From Actibacterium sp. XHP0104 (lineage in GTDB: Bacteria > Pseudomonadota > Alphaproteobacteria > Rhodobacterales > Rhodobacteraceae): a stretch of DNA of 64,000 bases. Numbering within the stretch: the first letter of the stretch is position 1; each line of letters starts with the position of its first letter. Where the stretch lies: NCBI RefSeq assembly GCF_025751515.1, contig NZ_JAOWLE010000001.1:248001-312000 (forward strand), written 5' to 3'. Below are positions 1 to 10,255 of the stretch, piece after piece. The notes beneath the pieces were generated by a model. It was given only the letters and a program-made list of their open reading frames with translations. It was not told where the DNA came from and did not search any database. Position numbers and translations under genes: made by a program.

Positions 1-309
1 GAGGAAGAGCGCGCCGAGACCGCCTCTGGGGGCATTGTGCGCGTGCTGGATCGTGTGTCGGGGCGGCTGAGCGATCTGGAACTGGCGAATGGCCAGACCA
101 CCACGATGGGACGGATCGAGATTTCGCTTAGTGAATGCCGCTATCCGGCCGATAACCCGGCGTCGGATGCCTATGCCTATCTGACGATCCGCAATGCCGG
201 CGAGGCGGCGCAGGTGTTCGAGGGGTGGATGATCGCCTCTAGTCCCGCGCTGAACGCGCTGGACCATTCGCGCTATGACGTCTGGGTCATGCGCTGCACC
301 AGCTCCTGA
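1..309 (+). CDS. DUF2155 domain-containing protein, 3' part only
   Basis: The reading frame is open from the first base and ends at TGA 307-309, so only the C-terminal 102 residues are present and the start lies outside the window. An internal GTG at 37 is not needed as a start. The text LDKVSGR-like (VLDRVSGRLSDLEL), then GRIEISLSECRYP and a C-terminal ALDHSRYDVWVMRC, match the DUF2155 family, small alphaproteobacterial proteins that are usually exported. Function is unknown. Its last 37 bases overlap, tail to tail, the end of aat on the other strand. Confidence 0.8.
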   Translation, partial: EEERAETASGGIVRVLDRVSGRLSDLELANGQTTTMGRIEISLSECRYPADNPASDAYAYLTIRNAGEAAQVFEGWMIASSPALNALDHSRYDVWVMRCTSS

Positions 310-914
310 GGTGAGGGCGTCGCGGGGCGGTTGAAATGCCCCGCCACCCGTAGCGCATTGGCCAGCATGGTGCGATAGTGCGCGCGCGGGATTTCGACCC
401 CGCCAAGGCTGGCCAGATGCGGCGTCAGGAATTGCGTGTCGAGCAGGCGATAGCCGCCCTGGCGCAGCCGGTCGACCAGATAGGCCAGCGCGATCTTTGA
501 CGCGTCGCGGCGGCGCGAGAACATGCTTTCCCCGAAAAACGCCCCCATCAGCGCCACGCCATAGCAGCCGCCGATCAGCTCGTCGCCGTCCCAGATCTCG
601 ATCGAATGGGCGTATCCCATCTGGTGCAGTTGCATGTAGAGGTCATAGATCGTGTCGTTGATCCAGGTTTCGTCGCGTGCGGCGCAGGCCTGCACGACCG
701 CCGCGAAATCGCGGTCGACATAAACCTGGTGGGGGCTTTGACGGATGGTCTTGCGCAGGGATCGCGACAGGTGGAACCCGTCAAGCGGCAGGATGCCCCG
801 CTCGCGCGGATCGACCCAGAAGATCTCCGGGTCGTCGCGCGAGTCGGACATCGGGAAAATCCCGGCCGCGTAGGCATTGAGCAACAGGTCTGGAGTCAGC
901 TCCAGATCGCTCAT
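273..914 (-). CDS. aat: Leucyl/phenylalanyl-tRNA--protein transferase
   Basis: This 213-residue protein transfers Leu or Phe from aminoacyl-tRNA to the N-terminal Arg or Lys of proteins, marking them for ClpS/ClpAP degradation (bacterial N-end rule). The N-terminal LLLNAYAAGIFPMSD segment, FWVDPRERGILPLDGFHLSRSLRK, GGCYGVALMGAFFGESMFSR and LLDTQFLTPHLASLGG are the family's signature blocks, and the length is normal. ATG is at 914-912. It lies 6 bases after accC on the same strand, so it is probably the last gene of an accB-accC-aat operon, a common alphaproteobacterial order. Confidence 0.97.
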   Translation of the reverse strand: MSDLELTPDLLLNAYAAGIFPMSDSRDDPEIFWVDPRERGILPLDGFHLSRSLRKTIRQSPHQVYVDRDFAAVVQACAARDETWINDTIYDLYMQLHQMGYAHSIEIWDGDELIGGCYGVALMGAFFGESMFSRRRDASKIALAYLVDRLRQGGYRLLDTQFLTPHLASLGGVEIPRAHYRTMLANALRVAGHFNRPATPSPQELVQRMTQTS

Positions 915-920
915 CCGGGG

Positions 921-2270
921 TTACCCCTGCAGGTTGGTTTCCAGCCAGTGTTCCAGCCAGTGGATGTCGTAATTGCCCGAATGGATATCGGGCTCGTCCA
1001 GCAGGGCGTGGAACAGCGGCAGCGTGGTGTCGATGCCGTCGATGATCAGCTCGCTGAGCGCACGTTTAAGGCGCGACAGCGCCTCGGGGCGGTCGCGCCC
1101 GTGCACGATCAGCTTGCCGATCAGGCTGTCGTAATAGGGCGGGATCGAATAGCCGGTATAAAGCGCCGAATCCATCCGCACACCCAGACCGCCCGGCGCG
1201 TGGAACGCGGTGATCTTGCCCGGGCAGGGGGTGAATTTCGGCAGTTTCTCGGCGTTGATCCGCACCTCGATGGCGTGGCCGTTCAGTTCCAGATCGTCCT
1301 GGGAAAAGGACAGCGAGTGCCCTTCGGCCACACGGATCTGTTCACGCACCAGGTCGACGCCAAAGATACCTTCGGTGACCGGGTGTTCGACCTGAAGGCG
1401 GGTGTTCATCTCGATGAAATAGAACTCGCCATTCTCATACAGAAACTCGATCGTGCCGGCGCCGATATAGTTGATCTGGGCCACGGCGTCGGCGCAGATC
1501 TGGCCGATGCGGGCGCGGGTTTCGGCGTCGATGGCGGGGCCGGGGGCCTCTTCAAAGACTTTCTGGTGGCGGCGCTGCAGAGAGCAGTCGCGTTCGCCCA
1601 GATGCACGGCCTTGCCCTTGCCGTCGCCAAAGACCTGGATCTCGATATGACGGGGCTTGCCGAGATATTTCTCGATATAGACCTCGTCATTGCCGAAGGC
1701 GGCCTTGGATTCCGAACGCGCGGTCTGGAATGCGGTGTCGATATCCTTGGCGGTCTTGGCCAGCTTCATGCCGCGGCCGCCACCACCGGCGGTGGCCTTG
1801 ACGATGACCGGATAGCCGATTTCCTCGGCGACCTTGCGGGCCTCTTCAAGGGTGGGCACGCCGCCGTCCGAGCCGGGCACACAGGGCACGCCCAGGTTCT
1901 TCATGGTGTCCTTGGCGGTGATCTTGTCGCCCATCATGCGGATATGTTCGGCGGTGGGGCCGATAAAGGCGATATCGTGATCCTCGAGCACCTGAACGAA
2001 ATTGGCGTTCTCGGACAAGAAGCCATAGCCCGGATGGATCGCATCCGCGCCGGTGATCTCGCAGGCCGAGATGATGGCGGGTACGGACAGGTAGCTTTGG
2101 TTGCCGGGGGCGGGGCCGATGCACACGGCCTCGTCGGCCATGCGCACATGCATCGCGTCGGCATCGGCGGTGGAATGCACCGCGACCGACTTGATCCCCA
2201 TCTCGCGGCAGGCGCGGATCACCCGCAGTGCGATTTCCCCACGGTTGGCGATCAGGATTTTCTCGAACAT
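921..2270 (-). CDS. accC: Acetyl-CoA carboxylase biotin carboxylase subunit
   Basis: AccC carboxylates the biotin of AccB with bicarbonate and ATP, the first half-reaction of malonyl-CoA synthesis for fatty acids. The 449 residues have the normal AccC length. The N-terminal domain starts [14 protein letters not shown]. The ATP-grasp glycine loop GGGGRGMK is at residues 162-169, the [11 protein letters not shown] block near 228-238, and the catalytic [11 protein letters not shown] near 287-297. No biotinyl domain is attached, unlike the MCC alpha subunit encoded at 28509. It follows accB by 10 bases and precedes aat by 6, so the three are cotranscribed. Confidence 0.98.
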   Translation of the reverse strand: MFEKILIANRGEIALRVIRACREMGIKSVAVHSTADADAMHVRMADEAVCIGPAPGNQSYLSVPAIISACEITGADAIHPGYGFLSENANFVQVLEDHDIAFIGPTAEHIRMMGDKITAKDTMKNLGVPCVPGSDGGVPTLEEARKVAEEIGYPVIVKATAGGGGRGMKLAKTAKDIDTAFQTARSESKAAFGNDEVYIEKYLGKPRHIEIQVFGDGKGKAVHLGERDCSLQRRHQKVFEEAPGPAIDAETRARIGQICADAVAQINYIGAGTIEFLYENGEFYFIEMNTRLQVEHPVTEGIFGVDLVREQIRVAEGHSLSFSQDDLELNGHAIEVRINAEKLPKFTPCPGKITAFHAPGGLGVRMDSALYTGYSIPPYYDSLIGKLIVHGRDRPEALSRLKRALSELIIDGIDTTLPLFHALLDEPDIHSGNYDIHWLEHWLETNLQG

Positions 2271-2280
2271 GATCGTCGCC

Positions 2281-2772
2281 TTATTCGATGATCATCAGGG
2301 GCGCGCCGTACTCGACCGGGGTGCCGTCTTCGACCAGGATGCGCTTGACGGTGCCGGCACGCGGCGAGGGGATCTGGTTCATCGTCTTCATCGCCTCGAT
2401 GATCAGCACGGTCTGGCCTTCGCTGACGGTATCACCGACCGCGACAAAGGATTTCGCGCCGGGTTCGGGCTGAAGATAGGCGGTGCCGACCATCGGAGAG
2501 GTCACAGCGCCCGGATGCTGGGCGGGATCACCCGAAGAGGGGGCGGCGTCGGCTGCGGGGGCCGCGGGCGCGGCGGGGGCCGCTGCGGCGACAGGCGCCG
2601 GGGCCGCGGCGATGGTGGTTACCACCTGCTGCTGGCGGGCGACGCGCACGTCCAGGCTGTCGTCTTCGCCGTATTCACGTTTCACCTGCAGCTCGGTCAG
2701 GTCGTTGTCACGCAGCAATTCTGCGAGTGCCTGAACGAAAGCCACATCCGCTTCGTGGGAGTGTTTAGTCAT
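2281..2772 (-). CDS. accB: Acetyl-CoA carboxylase biotin carboxyl carrier protein
   Basis: AccB carries the biotin that shuttles CO2 from AccC to the AccAD transferase. Of its 163 residues, 1-50 form the conserved N-terminal domain, about 54-78 are an Ala/Pro-rich flexible linker, and the C-terminal biotinyl domain holds IEAMKTMNQ with the biotin-accepting Lys at residue 129. ATG at 2772-2770 has GAGGA just upstream. BirA at 50591 is the likely ligase. The gene heads the accB-accC-aat operon. Confidence 0.98.
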   Translation of the reverse strand: MTKHSHEADVAFVQALAELLRDNDLTELQVKREYGEDDSLDVRVARQQQVVTTIAAAPAPVAAAAPAAPAAPAADAAPSSGDPAQHPGAVTSPMVGTAYLQPEPGAKSFVAVGDTVSEGQTVLIIEAMKTMNQIPSPRAGTVKRILVEDGTPVEYGAPLMIIE

Positions 2773-2833
2773 GCCGTCCTCGATCGGTGATCATTGGCCC
2801 GCTGGATGCGGGTCTGCATTCGTATGTGGGCCG

Positions 2834-2862
2834 CTTATACGCCAGCGCAAGGCCAAGGAAAA
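2834..2862 (-). promoter_or_regulatory. Candidate promoter for accB-accC-aat
   Basis: Read on the minus strand, TATAAG (2839-2834) matches five of six bases of the -10 consensus and lies 17 bases after TTTTCC (2862-2857), a weak -35. Transcription would start near 2827, giving a leader of about 55 bases before the accB ATG. This is a by-eye match only. Confidence 0.4.
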
Positions 2863-2952
2863 GCGTTCCAACCCGATTTATGGCCCGCTTCGCCGCCCTG
2901 CGCCAGAGGGGACATGCCCGGAAACCGATGAAAAGCGGGAGAAATCGCGCGT

Positions 2953-3567
2953 TCAGGGGTTCAGCAGCCGGGTGAAAAGCGTTGTCAGATAGGTTTCGGC
3001 CTCGGGAAAGGGGTCTTGGTCGGCGCCCCCCAGCGTGGCCCGCACCTGGGTGTCGAAATCGGCGTAATGCTGGGTCATGGCCCAGATCGAAAAGATCAGG
3101 TGATAGGGGTGCAAGGGCGGAATACGGCCCTGATCGGCCCAGTCGGCGATGACGGCGGCCTTTTCATCGACCAGCGTTTTCATCTCGGTCTGGATCATCT
3201 CGCCGATATGGGGCGCGCCTTGCAGAACCTCATTGGCGAAAAGCCGGCTTTCGCGGGGGTATTCGCGGCTCATCTCCAGCTTGCGGCGCACATAGGTCAG
3301 GATTTCCTCGACCGGGTCGCCATCGGGATTCATGGACCGCAGGGGGGCCGTCCAGTGGCCCAGCAGGCCGCTCAGCAATGCCGAGTGGATGGCCTCTTTG
3401 GTGGGGAAGTAATACAGCAGGTTCGGTTTCGACAGCCCGGCCGACTGGGCGATCTGATCCAGCGTGGCGCCGCGAAACCCGTATTGCGAAAAGACATCCA
3501 GCGCGGCCTCGAGAATGGCCTGGCGGTTCTTTCGCTGGATGCGTGTGCGCTGTTGGTCATGCGGCAT
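2953..3567 (-). CDS. rutR: RutR-like TetR family transcriptional regulator
   Basis: This 204-residue regulator has an N-terminal TetR helix-turn-helix (about residues 20-60, with GATLDQIAQSAGLSKPNLL then YYFPTKEAI) and the RutR/YcdC-type C-terminal domain (KLEMSREYPRESRLFANE, IFSIWAMTQHYADF). Escherichia coli RutR senses uracil/thymine and controls pyrimidine degradation. I chose ATG 3567, which opens MPHDQQRTRIQ; an upstream ATG at 3606 would add 13 Ala/Arg-rich residues lacking family similarity. It is divergent from an omega-amino-acid aminotransferase, and the shared intergenic region carries a near-perfect RutR-type operator (3673-3688). That supports local control, plausibly by a pyrimidine or beta-alanine signal. 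The effector is inferred. Confidence 0.85.
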   Translation of the reverse strand: MPHDQQRTRIQRKNRQAILEAALDVFSQYGFRGATLDQIAQSAGLSKPNLLYYFPTKEAIHSALLSGLLGHWTAPLRSMNPDGDPVEEILTYVRRKLEMSREYPRESRLFANEVLQGAPHIGEMIQTEMKTLVDEKAAVIADWADQGRIPPLHPYHLIFSIWAMTQHYADFDTQVRATLGGADQDPFPEAETYLTTLFTRLLNP

Positions 3568-3672
3568 CTGTTCGCTCCGTCCTGGCGCGGCGGCGGCCCG
3601 CCGCATGGCGCTTTCAGCACAGCGTTGGTCGGACCTGCGCTTGACTGCCCCTCTAGCTCTGCTAGCGTGATC

Positions 3673-3688
3673 CTGACCAATTGGTCAA
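3673..3688. promoter_or_regulatory. RutR-type operator palindrome
   Basis: TGACCAATTGGTCA at 3674-3687 is a perfect 14-base palindrome. With one base on each side it fits the RutR consensus TTGACCA-NN-TGGTCAA at all but the first position (C for T). It lies about 105 bases before the rutR start and 60 before the aminotransferase start, so it could control both. Confidence 0.75.
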
Positions 3689-3746
3689 ACAAAAACGATA
3701 TGCTGGCCCGCCGAGGGCCGATCCCTTTGACTGTCGGAGACCCTAG

Positions 3747-5072
3747 ATGGCGCTTGATCGCAAACCCGTGCCCAATGACCTGTCGGCATTCTGGATGCCG
3801 TTCACCGCGAACCGGCAGTTCAAGAAGGCGCCGCGGATGTTCGTTTCGGCCGACCGGATGACCTATAAGACATCCGATGGCCGCGATGTTCTGGATGGCA
3901 CGGCCGGGCTGTGGTGCTGTAACGCGGGCCACAACCGCCCCAAGATCGTCGAGGCGATCCGCCAGCAGGCCGGAGAGCTGGACTATGCCCCCGCCTTCCA
4001 GATGGGCCACCCCAAGGCGTTCGAACTGGCCACCGCGCTGCGCGACATGTCGCCCGACGGGATGGAACATGTGTTCTTTACCAACTCGGGGTCTGAATCG
4101 GTTGAAACCGCGCTGAAGATCGCGCTGGCCTATCACCGCGCCCGCGGCGACGGGGCGCGCACCCGCCTGATCGGGCGCGAGCGCGGCTATCACGGCGTCA
4201 ATTTCGGCGGCATTTCGGTGGGCGGCATCGTCAACAACCGCAAGGTTTTCGGCAGCCTGCTGACCGGGGTCGATCACCTGCCGCATACCCATCTGCCCGA
4301 GAACGCCTTTACCCGCGGCCAGCCCGAACACGGCGCCCATCTGGCCGACGACCTGGAACGCATCGTCGCCCTGCACGGGGCCGAGACCATCGCCGCCGTC
4401 ATCGTCGAACCCATGGCCGGATCGACGGGCGTGCTGCTGCCGCCCAAGGGCTATCTGGAAAAGCTGCGCGAGATCTGCACCCGCCACGGCATCCTGCTGA
4501 TTTTTGACGAGGTGATCACCGGGTTTGGCCGGCTGGGGTCGTCCTTTGCGGCCGAACATTTCGGCGTTATGCCCGACATGATCACCACGGCCAAGGGCCT
4601 GACCAACGGGGTGATCCCGATGGGCGCGGTGCTGACCACTGCGGCGATTCACGATGCCTTCATGCAGGGCCCGGAACACATGATCGAGCTGTTCCACGGC
4701 TATACCTATTCGGGCAGCCCGATCGCGGCTGCCGCCGGCCTTGCGACGCTGGAAACCTATCGCGAAGAGGGTCTGTTCGAGCGCGCCGCCGAGCTAGCCC
4801 CCTATTGGGAGGACGCGCTGCATTCGCTGAAAGGCGTGCGCCACGTGATCGACATTCGCAACATGGGCCTGATCGGCGCGATCGAATTGCAGCCGATCGC
4901 CGGAGAGCCGACCAAGCGCGCCTTCCAGGCCTTCCTCGATTGTTACGATCGCGGCGTGCTGATCCGCACCACCGGCGACATCATCGCCATGTCGCCGCCG
5001 CTGATCATCGAGAAATCGCATATCGACCAGCTGATCGGCACGTTGCGGGATGTGTTGCAGAACCTCGATTAA
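3747..5072 (+). CDS. Class III omega-amino acid:pyruvate aminotransferase
   Basis: This 441-residue PLP enzyme closely resembles the Pseudomonas omega-amino acid (beta-alanine):pyruvate transaminase. Shared blocks are FWMPFTANRQF, LDGTAGLWCCNAGH, LDYAPAFQMGHP, FFTNSGSESVETALK, GYHGVNFGGISVGG, DHLPHTHLP and HGYTYSG. The PLP Lys is K283 in TTAKGLTNG, and IFDEVITGFGR contains the ring-nitrogen Asp 254. The likely reaction is beta-alanine or a similar omega-amino acid plus pyruvate giving malonate semialdehyde plus alanine. ATG 3747 follows GGAGA. Divergence from a RutR-like regulator suggests a link to beta-alanine, the end product of reductive uracil breakdown. Exact substrate is uncertain. Confidence 0.9.
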   Translation: MALDRKPVPNDLSAFWMPFTANRQFKKAPRMFVSADRMTYKTSDGRDVLDGTAGLWCCNAGHNRPKIVEAIRQQAGELDYAPAFQMGHPKAFELATALRDMSPDGMEHVFFTNSGSESVETALKIALAYHRARGDGARTRLIGRERGYHGVNFGGISVGGIVNNRKVFGSLLTGVDHLPHTHLPENAFTRGQPEHGAHLADDLERIVALHGAETIAAVIVEPMAGSTGVLLPPKGYLEKLREICTRHGILLIFDEVITGFGRLGSSFAAEHFGVMPDMITTAKGLTNGVIPMGAVLTTAAIHDAFMQGPEHMIELFHGYTYSGSPIAAAAGLATLETYREEGLFERAAELAPYWEDALHSLKGVRHVIDIRNMGLIGAIELQPIAGEPTKRAFQAFLDCYDRGVLIRTTGDIIAMSPPLIIEKSHIDQLIGTLRDVLQNLD

Positions 5073-5107
5073 CCAATCGGGATGGGGGCAGACCAAGAAG
5101 GCAGACC

Positions 5108-5347
5108 ATGACGACAAGAATGATACCACTGATGCTCGCTGGCCTGGTGCTGGCGGGCTGCATGTCCACCCAGCCCACGCCCTATATTTCCGAAAAGGCG
5201 CGCGCGGCGTTGAAACCGGGCACCGATCTTTCCACCGTGTGGCGGCGAGATGACGGGTGCTATTTCATCCAGACCCGGGACGAGCTGACCGGCTATCTGA
5301 TCATGGTCAGGGATGAGACCGGCAGGCAGGTTTGCGACGACGTGTAA
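5108..5347 (+). CDS. Small lipoprotein of unknown function
   Basis: A 79-residue protein starts at ATG 5108 after AGAAGG. Residues 1-18 are a lipoprotein signal (MTTRMIPLMLAGLVLAGC) with lipobox LAGC, so Cys 18 would be lipidated. The mature part is hydrophilic with two further cysteines (DGCYFIQ and QVCDDV) that could form a disulfide in the periplasm. It follows the aminotransferase by 35 bases and ends before a strong terminator. I do not recognise a family. Confidence 0.8.
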   Translation: MTTRMIPLMLAGLVLAGCMSTQPTPYISEKARAALKPGTDLSTVWRRDDGCYFIQTRDELTGYLIMVRDETGRQVCDDV

Positions 5348-5365
5348 CGCGATGGAAATGAACGG

Positions 5366-5391
5366 AAAAGGGCGCCTTAAGGCGCCCTTTT
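5366..5391 (+). terminator. Rho-independent terminator after the lipoprotein gene
   Basis: GGGCGCC-TTAA-GGCGCCC (5370-5387) is a perfect hairpin flanked by AAAA before and TTTTT after, giving a U tract on the plus transcript. The flanking A tract means it could also act on the minus strand. Confidence 0.85.
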
Positions 5392-5408
5392 TCATGGCCG
5401 GTGGCCCG

Positions 5409-5437
5409 AAAAAAACGGGCCGGTACAAGACCGGCCC
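5409..5437 (-). terminator. Rho-independent terminator after acs
   Basis: On the minus strand an 8-base perfect stem (GGGCCGGT / ACCGGCCC, 5437-5417) is followed after one base by seven T residues (5415-5409). It lies 38 bases after the acs stop codon and closes the minus-strand transcript. Confidence 0.85.
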
Positions 5438-5474
5438 GAGGGTGAGGCTGGCGGAAACCAGCCCCAGGGGAAAT

Positions 5475-7427
5475 TTATTCGCTGCGGTTCATGCGGTTCT
5501 CGATCAGATCGTCGACAACCGAAGGATCCGCCAGGGTCGAGGTGTCGCCCAGTGCGCCATAGTCGTTTTCGGCGATCTTGCGCAGGATGCGGCGCATGAT
5601 CTTGCCCGACCGGGTTTTCGGCAGGCCGGGGGCCCACTGAATGAGGTCGGGGCTGGCGATCGGGCCGATCTCGGTGCGGACCCAGGTGCGCAGCTCTTTC
5701 TTGAGCTCGTCGGTGGGCTCGACCCCGTTCATCAGGGTGACGTAGCAATAGATGCCCTGGCCCTTGATGTCGTGCGGATAGCCAACCACGGCGGCCTCGG
5801 CGACCATGGCGTGGGCGACCAGGGCGCTTTCCACCTCGGCGGTGCCCATGCGGTGGCCCGACACGTTGATCACGTCATCGACGCGGCCGGTGATCCAATA
5901 GTCGCCATCGGCGTCGCGGCGGCAGCCGTCACCGGCAAAGTAGTAGCCCTTGTAATCCGAGAAATAGGTTTTCTCGAACCGCTCGTGGTCTTGCCAGACG
6001 GTGCGCATCTGCGACGGCCAGCTGTCTTTCATGCACAGCACGCCCTCGGTCGGGTAGGAGTGGATTTCCTCGCCCGACTGCGGGTCCAGAACCACCGGCT
6101 GCACGCCAAAGAACGGCTTCATCGCCGAGCCGGGTTTCAGCGCATGGGCGCCCGGCAGCGGGGTCAGCAGGTGGCCGCCGGTTTCGGTCTGCCACCAGGT
6201 GTCGACGATAGGGCAGTTCCCTTTGCCGATGACCTCGTTATACCAGTTCCAGGCTTCGGGGTTGATCGGCTCGCCCACGGTGCCCAGCACGCGCAGCGAC
6301 GACAGATCACATTTTTCCACAAAGCTGTTGCCCTGGCCCATCAGCGCGCGCAGCGCGGTGGGGGCGGTGTAGAACTGGTTGACCTTGTGCTTTTCGCAGA
6401 CTTCCCAGAAGCGCGATGCGTCGGGGTAGGTCGGCACACCTTCGAACATCAGCGTGGTCGCGCCGTTGGCCAGCGGGCCGTAGACGATATAGCTGTGGCC
6501 GGTGACCCAACCCACGTCGGCGGTACACCAGTAGATGTCGCCCTCGTGGTAATCGAAGACATATTCATGGGTGATGGCCGCATAAAGCAGATAGCCGCCC
6601 GAGCAATGCACAACACCCTTGGGCTGTCCGGTCGAGCCCGAGGTGTAGAGGATGAACAGCGGGTCTTCGGCGTTCATCTCGGCGGGGGCGCAATAGTCGT
6701 CGGCCTCAAGCGCCATTTCGTTATAGTCGTAGTCACGGCCGTCGACCCAGGTGGTCTGACCGCCGGTGCGTTTCACGACCAGGCATTTGACCGTGTCCTT
6801 GCAATGCAGCAGGGCGGCGTCGGCGTTCGATTTCAGCGGGGTCTTGCGGCCGCCGCGCGGGGCATAGTCGGCGGTGATCACGACCTTGGCGTCCGAGCCG
6901 TTGATACGGGCGGCCAGCGCGTCAGGCGAGAAGCCGGCGAACACGATCGAGTGGATCGCGCCGATACGGGCACAGGCCAGCATGGCATAGGCGGCTTCGG
7001 GGATCATCGGCAGATAGATGACAACGCGGTCGCCCTTGCGCACACCCATGCTTTCGAAGATGTTCGCCATCTTGCAGACGCTGCTGTGCAGCTGCTTGTA
7101 GGTGATGTGCTGGGCGGCTTCGTTCGGATCATCGGGTTCAAAGATGATCGCGGTCTGGTCGCCGCGGGTTTCAAGGTGACGGTCGATACAGTTGGCCGAA
7201 ACGTTCAGCGTGCCGTCTTCGAACCATTTGATCGAAACATTGCCCGGTGCGAACGATGTGTTCTTCACCTTCGTGTAGGGCTTTATCCAGTCCAGGCGCT
7301 TGCCGTGTTCACCCCAGAAAGCATCCGGGTCGGCGATCGAAGCCGCATACATTTCCTCGTATTTCTCGGAATTGATGTGGGCCTTTTTCACCATTTCGGC
7401 ACTGGGCGGATAAGTCGTGTCACTCAT
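5475..7427 (-). CDS. acs: Acetate--CoA ligase (acetyl-CoA synthetase, AMP-forming)
   Basis: Acs activates acetate to acetyl-CoA through acetyl-AMP. The 650-residue length is standard. Visible motifs are the adenylation loop [14 protein letters not shown], the W-W-QTETGG block ([10 protein letters not shown]), [13 protein letters not shown] and the C-terminal [11 protein letters not shown], in which Lys 609 is the position that is reversibly acetylated in studied homologues. ATG 7427 follows GGGGGAGAT. It is the last gene of a minus-strand run beginning with the binding protein at 12739, and 71 bases containing a hairpin separate it from livF. The nearby RamB/ScfR-like and CrbS-like regulators suggest acetate-responsive control (inference). 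Confidence 0.98.
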   Translation of the reverse strand: MSDTTYPPSAEMVKKAHINSEKYEEMYAASIADPDAFWGEHGKRLDWIKPYTKVKNTSFAPGNVSIKWFEDGTLNVSANCIDRHLETRGDQTAIIFEPDDPNEAAQHITYKQLHSSVCKMANIFESMGVRKGDRVVIYLPMIPEAAYAMLACARIGAIHSIVFAGFSPDALAARINGSDAKVVITADYAPRGGRKTPLKSNADAALLHCKDTVKCLVVKRTGGQTTWVDGRDYDYNEMALEADDYCAPAEMNAEDPLFILYTSGSTGQPKGVVHCSGGYLLYAAITHEYVFDYHEGDIYWCTADVGWVTGHSYIVYGPLANGATTLMFEGVPTYPDASRFWEVCEKHKVNQFYTAPTALRALMGQGNSFVEKCDLSSLRVLGTVGEPINPEAWNWYNEVIGKGNCPIVDTWWQTETGGHLLTPLPGAHALKPGSAMKPFFGVQPVVLDPQSGEEIHSYPTEGVLCMKDSWPSQMRTVWQDHERFEKTYFSDYKGYYFAGDGCRRDADGDYWITGRVDDVINVSGHRMGTAEVESALVAHAMVAEAAVVGYPHDIKGQGIYCYVTLMNGVEPTDELKKELRTWVRTEIGPIASPDLIQWAPGLPKTRSGKIMRRILRKIAENDYGALGDTSTLADPSVVDDLIENRMNRSE

Positions 7428-7464
7428 GGGTTATCTCCCCCGATACATGAGATATTATGTTTTT

Positions 7465-7496
7465 AGGTCTTCCCGGGCCGGACCCCGGGAAGACCT
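7465..7496 (-). repeat. Perfect inverted repeat between livF and acs
   Basis: Two 13-base arms (AGGTCTTCCCGGG / CCCGGGAAGACCT) with a 6-base loop lie just after the livF stop. On the minus transcript no U tract follows; instead comes AAAAACAT. It may therefore be a leaky terminator or a stem that protects or separates the livF and acs messages. It starts 3 bases after the end of livF and ends 37 bases before the acs ATG. Confidence 0.7.
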
Positions 7497-7498
7497 GA

Positions 7499-8254
<756 letters not shown>

Positions 8255-8275
8255 TTCGTTTCCTTTCCCTACGCC

Positions 8276-9031
8276 TTAGTGGGCTTCGCCCAGATAGGCT
8301 TCGCGCACCTTGGGATGGCCTTTGATGTTTTCCGGCGTGTCCTCGACCAAGGGCGTGCCCTGGGCCAGAACGGTGATCCGGTCGGCCAACGAGAACACGA
8401 CGTGCATGTCGTGCTCGATGATCGCCATGGTGATGTCGCGCTTCTCCTTGATCTCCTTCAGCAGGTCGATCGTGTTGTTGGTGTCGGCGCGGGCCATGCC
8501 GGCGGTGGGCTCGTCCAGCAACAGCAGCTTGGGCTCTTGCACAAGGCACATCGCCATTTCCAGACGCCGCTTGTCACCGCGTGACATCGAGGATGCGATC
8601 ATGCCCTTCTTGTCGGCCATGTTCACGTCCTCCAGCATGGTCATGGCCTTTTCGATCATGTCCTTGTTGCTGCCCACCGACTGGATGCCGTTCATCTTGA
8701 ACGAGCCGTTCTTGCGGGCAAAGCAGGGGATAAGCACGTTTTCCAGCACCGTGAGATCACCAAAGATCTCGGGGGTCTGGAACACGCGGCTGATACCCAT
8801 CTGGTTGATCTCGAAGGGCTTGCGACCCAGCACCGACTGGCCGTCGAACATGACGGATCCGGTGTCGGGGATAAGCTTGCCCACGAGGCAGTTCAGAAGG
8901 GTGGATTTACCGGCCCCGTTGGGGCCGATGATGGCGTGCACCGTGTTCTGCTCGACCGAGAGGTTCACGTCGCCCAGGGCTTGCAGGCCGCCGAAGCGTT
9001 TGCCGACACCTTTGACTTCAAGGATTCCCAT
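8276..9031 (-). CDS. livG: ABC transporter ATP-binding protein, LivG type
   Basis: The 251 residues include Walker A GPNGAGKST (36-44), a signature of the variant form MSRGDKRRLE (149-158; canonical families have LSGGQ), and Walker B LLLLDEPT (169-176), followed by AGMARADTNNTIDLL as in LivG proteins. ATG 9031 is preceded by AAGGAGA. It lies 12 bases after livM and 21 before livF, in one operon. Confidence 0.94.
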   Translation of the reverse strand: MGILEVKGVGKRFGGLQALGDVNLSVEQNTVHAIIGPNGAGKSTLLNCLVGKLIPDTGSVMFDGQSVLGRKPFEINQMGISRVFQTPEIFGDLTVLENVLIPCFARKNGSFKMNGIQSVGSNKDMIEKAMTMLEDVNMADKKGMIASSMSRGDKRRLEMAMCLVQEPKLLLLDEPTAGMARADTNNTIDLLKEIKEKRDITMAIIEHDMHVVFSLADRITVLAQGTPLVEDTPENIKGHPKVREAYLGEAH

Positions 9032-9043
9032 GTTCAGTTCTCC

Positions 9044-10252
9044 TTATTCGGCCACATGCGGCGCTTCTTTGGGGTGATGCTCGGCGTCTTTGCCGCCACC
9101 ACCGCCCTTTTTCTTGCCAAAGCGTTCGCGGATGCGTTGACCGCCTTCCATCAGACCGCCGGGCAGGAAGATCACCACCAGCATGAACAGCAGGCCCAGC
9201 GTCAGGTGCCAGCCCTTGCCCACGAAGGGGTGGATGATGCCGACAAGCAGGTTCTCCAGCCCGTCGGGCAGGAAGCTGAACCAGCCATGCAGGACGTTGT
9301 CGTTGATCTTCGAGAAGATGTTCTCGAAGTATTTGATGAAGCCCGCGCCCAGCACCGGACCCAAAAGGGTGCCGACACCGCCGAGGATGGTCATCAGAAC
9401 GACTTCGCCCGATGCGGTCCACTGCATGCGCTCGGCGCCTGCAAGCGGGTCCATCGCGGCCATCAGGCCACCAGCCAGGCCGGCATACATGCCCGAGATC
9501 ACAAACGCCGCCAGCGTGTAGGGGCGCGAGTTCAGGCCGGTATAGTTCATCCGGGTCTGGTTGGTTTTCACCGCGCGCAGCATCATGCCAAAGGGCGAGC
9601 GGAAGATGCGGATCGACAGGTAGAACACGATCAGCAGGATCACGGCGCAGAAGTAGTAGCCGTTGTTGAAGGTGAAGTCCCAGCCGGCAATGCTGAGGTT
9701 GGCCGACTTGTTCATCACGATGCCGAACAGATGCGGGCTGGTCGGGTCACCGGCGCTCATCAGGATCTGCTTGTCGTTGTTATAGACCTGCAGACCGGTT
9801 TCCCCGTTGGTGATCGGGGTCAGCACCGAATAGGCCAGGTTGAACGACATCTGCGCAAAGGCCAGCGTCAGGATCGAGAAGTAGATCCCCGATCGCCGCA
9901 GCGAGACAAAGCCGATCAGCAGGGCAAAGATACCCGCGGTGATGACGGCCAGCACAAGGCCGGGCAGGATGTTGTAATCCAGCAGCTTGTACATCCAGAC
10001 CACCGAATACGATCCCACACCCAGGAATGCGGCATGGCCGAAGGACAGGTAGCCGGTCAGGCCGAACAGAATGTTGAAACCGATGGCGAAGATGCCAAAG
10101 ATCACGAACCGCTGCATCAGGTCGGGATAGCCCGCGTTGAACTGGGCCAGACCGCTTTCGGTGGGGAAGGGGTTCAGGATGAACGGGGCGAACAGGGCCA
10201 GAATGGCCACGATCACCAGAAGCGAGGTGTCTTTCTTTTCGAGACCAAACAT
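9044..10252 (-). CDS. livM: ABC transporter permease, LivM type
   Basis: A 402-residue integral membrane protein with about nine to ten hydrophobic segments and the LivM-family blocks [18 protein letters not shown] and [13 protein letters not shown] followed by [13 protein letters not shown]. It forms the channel with LivH. A glycine/lysine/histidine-rich cytoplasmic tail ([10 protein letters not shown]) ends the protein. It starts 3 bases after the livH stop. Confidence 0.94.
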   Translation of the reverse strand: MFGLEKKDTSLLVIVAILALFAPFILNPFPTESGLAQFNAGYPDLMQRFVIFGIFAIGFNILFGLTGYLSFGHAAFLGVGSYSVVWMYKLLDYNILPGLVLAVITAGIFALLIGFVSLRRSGIYFSILTLAFAQMSFNLAYSVLTPITNGETGLQVYNNDKQILMSAGDPTSPHLFGIVMNKSANLSIAGWDFTFNNGYYFCAVILLIVFYLSIRIFRSPFGMMLRAVKTNQTRMNYTGLNSRPYTLAAFVISGMYAGLAGGLMAAMDPLAGAERMQWTASGEVVLMTILGGVGTLLGPVLGAGFIKYFENIFSKINDNVLHGWFSFLPDGLENLLVGIIHPFVGKGWHLTLGLLFMLVVIFLPGGLMEGGQRIRERFGKKKGGGGGKDAEHHPKEAPHVAE

Positions 10253-10255
10253 TGA

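Noticed and set aside
606-2291. A 561-codon open frame on the plus strand opposite accC
   Set aside because: It is antisense to a textbook accC and accB with no family similarity. High G+C DNA gives long mirror frames of this kind; the same holds for the 717-codon frame opposite acs (5313-7466).
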